Positions 20,542 to 32,824 of a stretch of 64,000 bases of DNA are shown here, in pieces; position 1 is the first letter of the stretch, and every line of letters begins with the position of its first letter. The DNA lies in contig NC_056527.1 of NCBI RefSeq assembly GCF_019175285.1, positions 121,448,382 to 121,512,381 on the forward strand, read 5' to 3'. The notes beneath the pieces were generated by a model. The model did no database searches. It was given only the letters and a program-made list of their open reading frames with translations, and was not told the DNA's origin. The DNA comes from Sceloporus undulatus (taxonomy: Eukaryota > Chordata > Lepidosauria > Squamata > Phrynosomatidae). Position numbers and translations under genes: made by a program.

Positions 20542-23500
20542 ATCCCCTCCCCATTTCATTCCTAGGAAGGCTCAATTGCCATAGCAATCCCAGTCTCTTT
20601 CGTGCTGTGTTTGAGGGTCTTTCAAAGCATGCTTGTGATTGACCCTCCTTGCAATATATAGATTTATTATGATCAACTGATCAAACATCACAAACATAAA
20701 TCAACAAACAAACTCTTTGCAAGAGTTCATGTCCCCCAGTGCATTGGTCCAATTTTGGGCTGGGAGATGGGTGGATTCAGCCCATTATAATAGGGGGATA
20801 GCCTAGCCATGGGGGGAGTTAAAGACCATCTCAACTCTCCATTGTGGGATATATTTTAGCATCTATCAGGGATCAAAGCAAGGAACTGAACCTAGCCAAC
20901 TGAGGGACCAGTTAGAGTGCAAATGCAAAAAGGGAGTGTAAGGCCAACAAGCGGAGAAATGGGTCAAGATTAATGGGCGAATCTGTGAATGTCTTAGAGG
21001 AGCAAAGGGGCAAAGGGTTTGGAGAAACATAGGGTCTTTCAGTGGATGAAAGCCCTTTTGCTGGCATTATACTGCAGCTGGTGATGGTTGGTTTGCACCT
21101 AGAGAAAGGGAAGAGGTCCTTCAAGATGCTCAGGTGAATATAGCATTTTGCATGAAAAGGCCATAGGCAAGGTTTCGGATGGATTCACGCTTGTAGCTAA
21201 ACCACCTTTTCTCTTTGGGGAGCAAGACTTCTCTGCTTTCAGTGCTGTGGACTGAACAGCTGGATCCATGAACCTGCTTGAGGCCATCCCCAAATTTCTC
21301 TCCATGGTTTGGAGACCAGGGGCATGTGCTCATGCTTAGCTTCACTGGTGGCTGCTGTATCCATAGGCTGGTGGTGAATTTTTTACCCCCCAAAATGAGG
21401 GACGGCCATACCACCCTGAACACGCCCGATCTCGTCTGATCTCAGAAGCTAAGCAGGGTCGGGCCTGGTTAGTACCTGGATGGGGGGGGATAGCGCCTTT
21501 AAAGTTCAGAGGAAAATCCAGAATGGAGTCACTGCCTCATTGGCATGGGAGACATGAACCACCACATTATGGCATGTCTTGATGGGGCAGCATCACCAAA
21601 CTACAAATCCCAGGACTCCACAGAGTTCTCTAGCTGATTATTCTAAGTACCCTCCCTGAACTACACATCCCAGGATTCCACAAATTGCAGCCATGGCAGT
21701 TAAAGTGGAATCAAAGTGCTATAAATGCATAGCATGGAAGACCAGTAGTCTATCCCCCTGAATTATAATTCCCAAGGTCTCTTGGCTGAGTCCTCAGTCC
21801 CTCATCTCAGGGTGTTTTGGGAACCTTAGTTCAGGGCGTGGATTAGACCTCTCTAGCAGAGGATGCTAAATCCCTCCCCAAACTACAAATCCCAGGATGT
21901 CTGTCTGTAGGGTGCAGCCAAGACAGTTAAAGTACTATTGGAGTACTGTAACTGGGCAGTGCAGTTCCCAGTTTGTAGGACGCTTGCTTTTGGCATCTCC
22001 CTGGTGCTTTCTGCCAGCCTGGTCTGTCCAAAGGCCAACCTCAGTATCTGCATTGATTTGTTTAAGTGGTTTCCCGGCCCTTTTGCAACCAGCCGCTAAT
22101 CTGGCAAATGGAGAGATCTTTAAATACATCCTTTCTGCCCAGGGACTGCCAGGTTGCTATCGTTCTTGAGCCGCGTTCAGTTCAAATGGGTGAAAACAGT
22201 GGGATTTTACATAAATTACAGCTTGGGTCTCCCTTATCTGAAATGCGTGGGGCCAGAAACATTTGGGATTTTGGAATTGTTTCTCTGGGTTTTTGGAATA
22301 TTTGCATCTGCATAATGAGGTCTCTTGGAAACGGGCCCCAAATCTAAACTCAAAATTTATTTGTTTTTAGTATATGCCTTGTACACATAGCCTGAATGTC
22401 ATTTTATGCATAATATTTTAAATAACGTTGTGCATGAAACAAAGTTTGTGTACACTAACCCAGCATAAAGCAAAGGAGTCACAGCCACTCATGTGGACAA
22501 TTGTGGATTTTGGAGTATTTGGGATTTCAGAATTCCAGATAAGGGAACTCAAACTGTATAGGGAATGTAATGAAATTTAATAAATTATAATAATTATTAT
22601 AATTATTATTGTTAGTTTTCTATAATCAGCCTCAAAGGCAAAGACAAACCCTTTTGAACAAATCTGGCCAAGAAAGCGGCCAAACTACAAATCCCAGCAT
22701 CCCTTAGCATTGAGTCATGGCACTTAAAGCAGTGTCAAGCTGCATTAATTCTGTAGTGTAGATGCGCCCCCAGACAGCCATTGAGATGTTGCAATGCCAA
22801 GCTTTACCCGGGCTGGCTAGGGCTGCTGGGACATGCAGTCCAGAGGCGCTGTATTAACCCTCTATGCATAACCAATACTCTATTTATCTGGTTGCTAGAT
22901 GTTCCCTCCGGACATTTTGTGAGCATCTGATCTACAGCCTGCGCCGTCAGCCTTTTGTGATGCCGAAGCGCATCCTCCTGCCAGGATATCTCTGATCGTC
23001 TCTTTTTACTTCTCTCATCTCCTTGCAGGACCCTGATAAATGCGCACTTCAGTGAAATCAAAGAAGCTTCCTTCGCTCACCTTCCGTTCTTGCAGTTCCT
23101 GTACGTCTACTTGCCTCTTTGTCTGGCTCTGGAGATGTCTGGGGCCGAAGCAGACCTTGCTTTTGCCATTTTAATATAAGGGACCCCATTTCACTACCCC
23201 ACTGAAGAGAATGGGACTTGAGCATCCATGGATTTTGGTATCCACAGAGGGTCCTGGAACCAAACTCAATCAGATACAGATACCACTGTAGTCAGTCAGT
23301 AAATACACCCTCCTTTGCTATTTAAAATATAGTAATGCTAGCAAAGAGTGGGCAAAGTGCAGGCTATTGATTCCATTAGGCCTTTGGGACCCTCAAGTGC
23401 AGCCCCTGAAACTCATCCAAACCCCACAGACTAAAGAAATAATTTAAAAATAGGCCAGTTTTCCAAAATTTATTTGGCCCCTGAACCATCCAAAATACGC

Positions 23501-26500
23501 CCAAACTATCACTTGCTTTCCCTGACCCTCCTTTTCCAGGACATGTCCTCCATTTCAACCTTCTGTCCAGGAGGCATTCCAAAAAGTCCTCCATTTGGAG
23601 CCTGGCATAGGAGTTTATCACAACAGGGCTGGTTTTGACATTAAAGAGAGATTAAAGCGCATTTAAAGCATCCCGCAAATGAAGCAGAAATGGCAAGTAA
23701 TTGCATGAATGATTATCCTGCGCAATTGCAAATAAAGTGATATCGGAAATGCATTGTCGCTGAAATCCTGAAAGTAAAAAGATGCGCGTTGATGCTTCTT
23801 TGTAACCACTTTAATGGCAGGTTTTGTGGGACATCATGTGAAATAGTTACACATAATTACAAAATTTTTCTGGGACATTCACGGGACAAACTCCTGATCT
23901 CCTTTGTGTGATAAACTCCTAAGAAGCATGAACTTATATTCCTATGAGTGTTTTCAGCTTTTCTTTTGTAATGTCCTCCATGTTTTGGTGCCTTGTCCTC
24001 CTTTTGCGGTCACCCTTCAAAGGACCATCCAAAGCTCCCAGAACCTCCTCACAAAGGAAATCTTTTAAAATGTGCTGAAAATTGGTCAAAAATTGCCTCA
24101 CTTTGGGCATGATAAAATGGGGCAGCCCATTGGGTGAGCAAAGTTTGGAAAAACGCCCCCCCCCCCCATTCCCTGCCCAGTTGCCCACCCCTGCCCTATA
24201 TGAGCAACCCCTGTTAGCATCCTATCTCACCAATTCTAATCATGTGCCTTTTTTCTTTGCAGGTTGTTGAACTCCAACAAGTTCACCATGATCCGGGACA
24301 ATGCCTTCATGGGACTCTCGCACCTGCAGTACCTGTATGGATGCATGCATGCATGCATGGGGTTGCTCTTCTTGGGGTCCCAGTTTTAGGGCAGAGGCAG
24401 GTGGCGGAATAGCTATCAGGGGAGGCAGAGGTGGAATTGGGGCAAGTATGAGAATATATAGCCCTTGTGTGTCTATCCCATGCCATTTGGGGGGGGGGGG
24501 TCTTTCCACTCCCCAAAACTTTGAATCAAAAGGATTTATCTATGTATTGACTCACCTTGCAACAATGGCCTCATTCCCACTTACAAAAAAAGCTGTTTGC
24601 AATCCGAATTGATGGATCAATTCAACAGCAGAGCATGGTTCCCACTACATTTGCCCCACATGTTTCCCTGTAAAACAACCCACATTGACGAATGAATTGG
24701 TTCAAAATGGACCCTCTGCAGCCAGTCGAAGGGCAAATTTAAATTGATTCTGATCCGCATCTGGTTCACACTTGCATGGAATCGATTTATCCAAAAAGAT
24801 GTGGAAAACATCAGCGTCAAAAAGACGTCGGTTAAATGGACCTAGCACATGCCCCCCCTCTCCAAATCACTTCATTGAACTGATTCAAGTGGGAAGCAGG
24901 GTCATTTGAACTGATTCAAACCGATTTATGATCTGGTTTAAAAGGTAATGGGAATCAGGCCAACAAATGGAGTAGTTGGGGCTGACGTATATTTATGTAT
25001 GTATTTATTTATGATTTTCACAGAGCTCAAAAAACCTTTTTGAGCAGCATCCTGGCCTGATCAATGTTAAAAAGCGTTTGCCTTGTTTTTCCTCTGCAGG
25101 TTCATAGAGAACAACGAAATCCAAGCCCTGTCGAAAAACACTTTCCGTGGACTCAAATCCCTGACGCACCTGTGAGTTATGCCTTGCACATAAACACATG
25201 TTGCAGGTCTGGGTGAAGTGGGCCTTGCAAGCACCTGAGAAGCTAATATTGTTAGGATAGGAAGATTCAGATGTCTCTGTAACCAGAAATGAGGGATACC
25301 AGACTTGGGTTTTCTAATGCCATAAGGGTTCATATTGACAGTGGTGAGGAAGGTTGGTCTTTGCAATCCAACTGAAGCTGGATGTATGTTTTCCCACCTG
25401 CCACTGAATACACTTGGGTGAAAAAGGTGAACACTTGCATGTTTCAATCCCCATGGAAAAAATAATGTTGTGTTCCTTCCTTCTATGCACTCATTTCAAA
25501 AACAAAGGGGAGAAAATATTTAGTACAATATTTAGTGGAACATTACTTCGATGGCATTTCAAATGTACAATTTTTCAGCTTTTGCTGGAGAACCTAACAG
25601 CTCAACATCTCTTCCTTCTTTTATTTCAGGTCTTTGGCCAACAACAATCTACAGACGTTGCCAAGGGACCTCTTGAAGCCCTTAGACATCCTCAGTGACT
25701 TGTAAGGTTTCTTTTTTCTTTATTGTTGCTATAAATCTTTGGGTTTTTTTGGGAGGGGAGATAGGGTGATGATGGATTGCAATTGCCTGGTCATCTCTTC
25801 TGCATTGCAACCCAATGCATCCCACAGGTTTATGGCAAGGCAGAACAACATCACAAAAAAGAATGGGTCTTTATAGCCAAAGATGATTTGCAGACTCAGC
25901 AATTGAGGTGTGAAGGACTTGGAGAAAATGGAGAATCCTAGAGTCTTGAAACTGGAAGGGACTCCAAACCATTTTGTCCAGTCCCTGGTATGCAAAGATA
26001 CAGGACTAAAGCCCTCCTGAAAGATGCCCACCCAATCTCTGCTCAGGGGGGCAGTGAATCCAGGTTATGATTAGCTTCAGTTGGGGTTTCCAAGGGTTTC
26101 GATTTATTTGGTGGAAATTGTTCAGCACCTTTAAGGTCTGAGCTAAAATATAGAGAGGATTCATCACCCCATCAAGATGGGATCCACCAGCCACTATTGG
26201 GGTCTAAGCTTCTATTTCCATAGTGAAGTCAAGTTTGGAACCAGACTTTCAGTATCTGTTTTGGGATTGCACTGAAAGGAAGGACTCCATGCGCTGGGTG
26301 GTTACTCCTGCATTGTCTGCCCCCAACAGAGACCTCCGTGGCAATGCCCTGATTTGTGACTGCAACACCAAGTGGCTGGTAGAGTGGATGGAAAGCACCA
26401 ACACCAGCGTCCCAGCCATCTTCTGTGGAGGTCCCCCGCGGTACCAAGGCCAGAAGATCCGGGAACTGCCACTCAAGGACTTTGACTGCGTCACGACTGG

Positions 26501-28526
26501 TAGGCAATGGCTAAGATTTACAAGGCCTTTTTGGAAATGGGATTTTAAGCAGAAATGTCTATGATGAGTAAGCGCCAAAGATGCTGCATCAGGAGAAGAT
26601 AGATTTCTGGCATTTATTTGCATTACTGAGTCTTATGTCATCTATTTCTTCTTTCCTTTCATAAAAAAAATCTGGCTTCTAATCCATAGAGCATTGAAGA
26701 TTCATTTGCAGACACCTTCTGCAAAGGGCTCCAGGGGTGGGCGATTAACATTTCTCCTTTACCATCTACATTTGCAGGTCACACTTTCCTTGCTGTCACA
26801 TCTGTGTGGTTGCCATATCAGTGAAGCATTAAATCCATGCCAGTTTTGATTCCATATTTTAAAGGGGATTTCCAAGGGGCATTTCCCAGAGTAGGGATGC
26901 CTCTACACTGTAGAAACAATGCAGTTTGACACCGCTTTAAGTGCTGTAGCTCCATCCTACGGATTCCTGGGATTTGGAGTTTTACAAACAGTGCTGGTGC
27001 CTCACAAATTGCAGGTTTATGTACAATGGAGCCATGGCAGTTAAAGTAGTGTTAAAGTATATTGTTTCTCCAGAGCAAAGATGCATCCTACATTCAGCAT
27101 CTTGGATAGTTTCTTTAAAGGACTGTTTGGGAAATGCCAGTTCTCAGCCAGCCAAGGTTTTATGGGTGATGAACAGAAACTGATGGACGACATGTCTCTC
27201 TGGCTCTTTCCCACATCAGATTTTGTGGTGCATCAGGTCCTGCCTTTCCAGTCTGTGTCTGCAGAGCCCTTCTTGTATGCCAGCGATCTCTATGTGGCTT
27301 TGGCCCAGCCTAGCTCCAGCAGCTGTGCCATCCTCAAGTGGGATTATGTCGAGCGCAAGTTGCGGGATTTTGACCGTATCCCTGGTAAGGAGCAATCACT
27401 GAACCTAATGGGACACCCATAATTGTTAGGGAGAATGTGCTTAGCTCTAGAGATGTACAATTTCAGGAAATTCTGAAGCCTGGGGGGGGGGGGGGGAATC
27501 CAGGGCTGAGATCCTGTTTTGGGAGATGCAGCTACAATGACGGACCTCCACCATTGTACCTATGTCTCCCAATCCTTCCTTCAAAATCCAATCGTTGAAG
27601 CTAGACTGCCTCCCCCCCCCCCCCCACACAAAAAAGAAGGGTTTCCAAAATGGGGCATTGGGTGATGATGTATCCAGCCCTCTGATGTCTCTGCCTTTTC
27701 CGTTTTAGCCCATTCAGCTGTCTATTGTAAGCCGATTGTGGCCGAGTCCCAGCTGTACGTCGTAGTGGCCCAACTTTTTGGAGGCTCCTACATTTACCGC
27801 TGGGACACCAACATCGACAAGTTCATCAAGATCCAAGACATCGACAGCCAAAAGATCCGCAAGCCCAATGACATCGAGGCCTTCCAGATCGAAGGCGAGT
27901 GGTTCTTCGTCATCGCTGACAGCTCCAAGGCCGGTTCCACCAGCCTCTACCGCTGGAACCAGAATGGCTTCTATCCCCACCAAGATTTGCACTCATGGCA
28001 CCGGGACACAGATGTGGAGTATGTGGAGATCGAGGGCAAGCCCCGGCTGATCATCTCCAGCAGCTCCCAGGCCCCCATCATCTACCAGTGGAATCGGGCC
28101 CAGAAACAGTTCATCCACTTGGGCGACGTGGCGGAGGTGATGGACGTCCAAATGGTCAAGCATTTCCGGATCAAGAGGGACAACTACTTGTGCCTGAGCC
28201 GCTACATTGGGGACTCCAAGGTGGTCAAGTGGGAGGGTCAGCGCTTCACGGAGGTGCAGACCCTGCCTTCCCGGGGATCCATGGTCATGGAGCCTTTCCG
28301 AGTAGCTCAGCGCCAGTACATGGCCCTGGGCAGTGACTTTTCCTTTACCCACATCTACCTGTGGGACGAAGAGAAGCAGAGGTTCAACAAATTCCAGGAA
28401 CTCTCTGTCCAAGTCCCCCGCGCTTTCCGCCCCATCCCTTTAGAGGACATGAATATCCTGCTGGCCCCAAGCTTCAAGGGGAACACTCTGGTTTACAAGC
28501 ATATTGTGGTAGACCTCAGCTTGTAA
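19971..28526 (+). CDS. LGI3: Leucine-rich glioma-inactivated protein 3 (LGI3), complete
   Basis: Eight coding exons: 19971-20173, 23029-23100, 24263-24334, 25100-25171, 25630-25701, 26330-26499, 27220-27384, 27709-28526 (stop 28524-28526); 547 aa against 548 in human. Signal peptide about 1-29; LRR N-cap with Cys38/42/44/51 ([16 protein letters not shown]); LRRs in four 72-bp exons that all keep the same codon phase; LRR C-cap in exon 6 ([20 protein letters not shown]); seven-bladed EPTP/EAR propeller in exons 7-8 ([45 protein letters not shown]), ending [11 protein letters not shown]. The product is a secreted neuronal and epithelial ligand; LGI proteins bind ADAM22/23-type receptors through the EPTP domain. 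I start at ATG 19971 because it opens the signal peptide. Nothing is broken. Confidence 0.97.
20474..20536. repeat. (CT)n(GT)n compound microsatellite in LGI3 intron 1
   Basis: An uninterrupted CT run switches directly to a GT run. Such CT-GT junctions can form non-B DNA; no function is implied. Confidence 0.95.
21402..21484 (+). mobile_element. 5S rRNA-derived fragment (5S SINE head or 5S pseudogene)
   Basis: Follows vertebrate 5S rRNA closely from ACGGCCATACCACCCTGAAC through GATCTCAGAAGCTAAGCAGG and GGTTAGTACCTGGATGGG, then stops about 35 bases short of the 5S 3' end in a G run. Box A and most of box C are present. In LGI3 intron 1. Confidence 0.75.
21590..21945. repeat. Fragments of the palindromic TGCAGTTTGACACC MITE
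   Basis: Repeated half-arms: ACTACAAATCCCAGGACTCC, CCATGGCAGTTAAAGTGG, AAACTACAAATCCCAGGATG. Orientation is mixed and the ends are not resolvable. Confidence 0.5.
22219..22556. mobile_element. Full-length pogo/Tc1-mariner-like non-autonomous element
   Basis: Starts CAGCTTGGGTCTCCCTTATC and ends GATAAGGGAACTCAAACTG, imperfect terminal inverted repeats flanked by TA on both sides. The interior repeats GGATTTTGGA words and carries no ORF. In LGI3 intron 1. Confidence 0.7.
22673..22772. mobile_element. Half copy of palindromic TGCAGTTTGACACC MITE
   Basis: AAACTACAAATCCCAGCATC, GCACTTAAAGCAGTGTCAAG, CTGCATTAATTCTGTAGTG. Confidence 0.6.
23147..23300. mobile_element. Pogo/mariner-like element fragment
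   Basis: TTTAATATAAGGGACCCCAT, GGGACTTGAGCATCCATGGA and TTTTGGTATCCACAGAGGGT match the families at 14605 and 39459. In LGI3 intron 2. Confidence 0.5.
23610..23920 (-). mobile_element. TTATCACA-type foldback DNA element with clear termini
   Basis: Bounded by AGGAGTTTATCACA and TGTGATAAACTCCT, a perfect 14-bp terminal inverted repeat. The interior is the reverse complement of the copy at 881-1155. In LGI3 intron 2. Confidence 0.75.
24567..24961. mobile_element. MITE with GGCCTGATTCCCA termini in LGI3 intron 3
   Basis: Ends GGCCTCATTCCCACTTAC and GTAATGGGAATCAGGCC are inverted repeats. The interior has repeated GATTCAA/TTGAATC words and no ORF. A fragment of the same element is at about 50418-50490. 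Confidence 0.65.
26896..27086. mobile_element. Palindromic TGCAGTTTGACACC MITE, full copy
   Basis: Left arm ACACTGTAGAAACAATGCAG then TTTGACACCGCTTTAAG; right arm CCATGGCAGTTAAAGTAGTG then TTGTTTCTCCAGAG. In LGI3 intron 6. Confidence 0.7.
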
Positions 28527-30700
28527 GCAAGTGGGACATTGCCCTTCCTTACACCCCACTAGACACCACCCGTTCTTCCACGAAAGGTGTCCTCCTGCAT
28601 CGAATGGCACCTTGGCACTATAACTGCTTGGAGCAAGGCTGCTTACTCACTGTCCTCCCTGAATCCCTTCCACTTGTATATCAGGGGTAGTCTTAATGAT
28701 GGAGCCAATGGAACACTGCCAGCCTAATCTCCAACACCCTTGTAAGGGAGACCTTGCAAAGGAGTAGGCTGGGTAACACAGTAGATGGAGTGGGCTCCAT
28801 CTCAAGTGACCCCTTGGTTAAGCCTTTGGGGACTTTGCCTCCCAGATCCCAATGTGCATCAGCAACCACCTTCTCTTTATGATGCACAGTCTTCTGCACT
28901 GTATGAAACTGACCTAATATCAATGCTCTCTCCTTGTTGGCTTGGCTGTGTATACAACAGCACCCTGCTCGATGCCTCCATGTTTTTGCACTACAGACTG
29001 TGTTTTCTTGGTCGAACCGTGTTCAGATCTTGCTGCCCAAATTTGAGCAGTGGAATATCTGCACCATCACAGCTGGTGCTTGGAAAGGTTACATTTTTTA
29101 GTCTCAATGCATTTCCCCAGTTAGTAAGGATGGTGACTATGCTGGCTGAGAAGGTTGTGGAAGTCGTGGGCCAAAAAAGTAACTTCTCCAAGCTTTGCCG
29201 ATACCTGGTTGGACAACCTTGACATCGGCACAGATGGATTTTGTAAGCGATCCCTTGAAACAGCATTTGGGGATTCACAGGCCTGGATTCCATTAACAGT
29301 GGAATTCATTGTGTCCTTAAAGTGCATCCACAGCAGACGTTTATTTTGGAATGGACACTCTTTGCTCATTCACTTTCGCAGGAAATCTACACAACAGTGT
29401 CACCAAAGCTTTCTTCTTCTGTCCTTTCCCCCTCATGCATCCTCTCCGTTTCCTTGCAGACCTTCATAAAATCTGAGGACTTTTATCACACAAGGCTGCC
29501 AAAGCAGAATTACAGCAGGACAGTAGCATCTGTGGCCATACCTTATCACACAACATTGTGTGTGTCCTGTAGCTGCTTTGCCTTCCATCCATTCCTGGAT
29601 CACTCCTTTTCATTGATGGGAAAGCCCATCATTGATTAACGTGTGATAAGTTCCTTCTGCTACAGTTCCAATATGCAGGCAGTTATATGATGCAAGTGGG
29701 CATGATTCTGCTCCTCTCCCCTTTCCTCCTTGCCATTTGCAAACAGGATGTGTTTCTCTCCCTCAATTTATTTTCTTTTTTCTTTTTATTTAATCAATTG
29801 CTGTGACTTTGCAATTGAAAATTTAAAAAATACAGGGCAAAATACACGCTAAGAAGGTCACAGGGCAGGAAAGTGGGGCTACAAAGGCCAGCATACAGAA
29901 GATAGAGCCTGGGACCATAGCAGCACCATGAAGAGCTGCGTGAAAATGGCTGTCTCCAACCCAGTATGTTTGTGTTTCCTACACTAATGGGATTGTGGCA
30001 TCTTATCAGCCTGGTGTGATAAAGTTCTGACTGTTTTGGAGAAGGGATTAAAAGAGCAGTGGGGATGCCACAGTCCAAAGCACTTGATGACACTGTGCCA
30101 CAATCCTGTCCTGAAAGCAACATGGTTCTTTTGCGTGTGGTGGTGTTTTGGATGCATGCTCTCTATGGTTCCCCTCTTTCACATCAACACACCTTCACAA
30201 CCACCTTTCCAGTCACTGCCATTTTCGGAGAACATCCCCCCCCCCCAAAAATCACATTTTAATTTGTTCTAAACATTTGTTCACTGACATCAGCAATGAT
30301 CAAAATAACGACTCAACGGCACTTAAATAATAAATAAGGGGTAAATTAACTCGTGTGTACGGGTGTGTATGTGCAAATTAAACACTGTTTTAATGTTCAC
30401 CCCTGTGACTTGTCTTGTGAGATGGAAACCCCATTACGTTCACTAGGATTACACACAGGTAAATATGTACAGAACTGTCACCAGGCTGCAACCTTATTAA
30501 TGCTTGACCTAGGATTGAATCCCATTAAACTCAGTGGAGCTTCCATAGCTCCCATATCAAGTGGAGGCAATGAGTCTATTCCAGGTCTTCATTAGCTTTG
30601 AAGCTCTTGGAAGCTGAATCTATTTAGGAATCAAGTCCAGAAATGTGAAGAACTGCCTCAAAGGTAAATTGGTGTGATCGGTGTAAAGAATAAAACTGGT
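28527..30700 (+). other. LGI3: Probable LGI3 3' UTR and downstream flank
   Basis: No coding exon. AATAAA occurs at 30329-30334 and 30689-30694; either could end the transcript. A TTATCACA foldback element sits at 29477-29654, possibly inside the UTR. Confidence 0.45.
29477..29654. mobile_element. Short TTATCACA-type foldback element
   Basis: GGACTTTTATCACACAAGG at the left faces CGTGTGATAAGTTCC at the right; an internal CTTATCACACAACATTGTGT palindrome is present. Confidence 0.6.
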
Positions 30701-31175
30701 TGTTAGGTTTCCTGAAACAACCCTAAATGTACTGGGATTAGGATATCAGGATAGTGGTAGCAGATAGAATCCATATCATTCTGGGCTTCTGAATTCTAAA
30801 GGCGCTTTTCCAGGTACTAAACCCTACCCTTTCAAACTAGTTCAACACCCTAGATAGCTCATTTTACCTTTGGATTCACTACTCCAGTGAATTATTATTT
30901 TTCATTGTTGCACGAAGGGGATAACTAGTTGAAAATGTGCATCCCAAGTGTGTGAGCTATTGCCTATCTGGTTGGACTGGCATTGAAGGAACGTATGCAT
31001 TGTACAGCGCAGCTCCTGATAGTCAGAAATTGCAGCAGCCAGAGGACTCCAGAAGGTGGTGCCAGATCCATACTTGCAGAGGAACTTGGTAAGATGAATG
31101 GAGGTGGCAACTCCTCTTCATTTTTACAAGCTGGATTGAAGGGACTCTTCCTTAAACAAACACCTGCCTAAGTGC

Positions 31176-31376
31176 TCTAAAGGCACCCGATCCTGTCTCA
31201 TATTGGAAGCTAAGCAGGTTCAGCCAAGGTTAATACTTGCAATGGAGACCATCAACAAATCCCAAGTGCTGGGGGCTCTATTCCAGGCAAAACCATCTCT
31301 GAGGATTCCTTGAATAAGAAAACCCTATGAAATTCACAGGGCTGCTATAAGTCAGCAGGTGACTTGAAGGCAGTTA
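31176..31376 (+). mobile_element. 5S rRNA-derived SINE, old copy
   Basis: CCGATCCTGTCTCATATTGG, AAGCTAAGCAGGTTCAGCC and GGTTAATACTTGCAATGG are diverged 5S text. It is followed by the LINE-type tail GCTATAAGTCAGCAGGTGAC and TTGAAGGC. Confidence 0.65.
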
Positions 31377-31763
31377 AAGTGGTGCCAAACTGGGTTATTT
31401 CTCCAGTGTGGATGCAGCCCTGGTCCAAAGACCTTTGGCTGCACTCCATCCTTCTGGAAGTCCCAGTTCTGCACTCTGCTGAACAGGAAGAATTTGAGGT
31501 ATTCAGAGGCATCCTGGCATAACATCCACTTCCGTATTATTAAGTAGGTGACATTTTAATTTTATTTATACATAATGCATTTTTCCTCCTACAAGAGCTT
31601 GCAAAATATTCATAGCTGCATCCAATCATGAACGCATGATAGTGTGGTGGCATATATCAAGACTTGCAGAAGCTTCCTGCACATGCTTTAATATTCCAGT
31701 CTTCAACCTGAGTCCCATTGCCACAGTTGTTAGCTCCAACTGGACACAATCCATTGAATCACC

Positions 31764-31925
31764 AGGGAGCTTAAATGCCAATACTGCAACCACAACGTTG
31801 TGAGTTTGATCCCAGGCAGGGTTCCAAGGTTGACTTAATCTTCCATCCTTTCGTTGGTTGGTAAAATGAGTCCCCAGCTTGTTGGGGGCAATTGGATTTG
31901 CATCGCAAAGCAATTTATTTATAAG
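31764..31925 (+). mobile_element. Sauria SINE, partial
   Basis: AGGGAGCTTAAATGCCAATA, GTTGTGAGTTTGATCCCAG, TTGGTAAAATGAGTCCCCAG and TTGTTGGGGGCAATTGG match the family at 11417. Confidence 0.75.
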
Positions 31926-32409
31926 TGGAAATGCGGCCCAGGAAAGAAGCTGCATTGACTATAGCCATCACACAACAACACAATGCTGCTTTCCATACCT
32001 TGCTTACTAACTTTATTTGGAGGCTCTTTTCCTCGCTCCTAGTTGCAGCTGCCTCTAACCTACAGAGGAAGCCAAAGAGCTGCAGAGGAAGAAACGAGGA
32101 AAACAACCACCAGGTCTTTTAAGGTTGGTTCCAAAAATGGACTGGATGTGAAATGTAAGCGATGCTCTTTCCGTGCCACAGAAATAGCAAAGCAATGAGG
32201 CAGAAACATGCTATAGTTTAGGGCTCTAGTTGATGTCTGAAAGCACAAGGAGGAATATAGCTAAGTAATAATGGATCATTATGTAGAGCATCTGCGATCG
32301 GAGAAGAGATGCGCAAGAGCCACAGACAAAGGATTATAAAAGTGTGTTGTGGCTCAGATCCACACGGCTGAGCACTTACTATGACCCACCATTGCACAGT
32401 GATAGTCTC

Positions 32410-32452
<43 letters not shown>

Positions 32453-32824
32453 TCCTCCTCTTCCAAAAATAGGGGCTGAGACTATGGCTACTCTCAATGG
32501 ACATTTGATTCTTATTAGTTTCCATACTGCTCTCTTGAGGCATTCAGAGTTTTCTCAGTTTCTCATCTATAAAACTAGTACTGACCAGACACCCTTCTTT
32601 TCCAGGACATGTCCTACATTCCAGCCTTCTGTCTAGGAGGAAATTCAAAATGTCCCCCTTTTTGAGCATGATTAAGAAGCATGCATTTCATGAGTGCTTT
32701 TAGCTTTTATCTCATCATGGTCTACAGTTTGCTTGGATGTCCTACATTTTGTGTTGCCTTGTCCTTCTTTGCTTTTTGGATATCTGATTATCCTCTTTAT
32801 GCATTCAAGACCAAGCGCCTCTAT

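Noticed and set aside
21402-21484. Functional 5S rRNA gene
   Set aside because: About 35 bases of the 3' end are missing and replaced by a G run; no terminator T-run.
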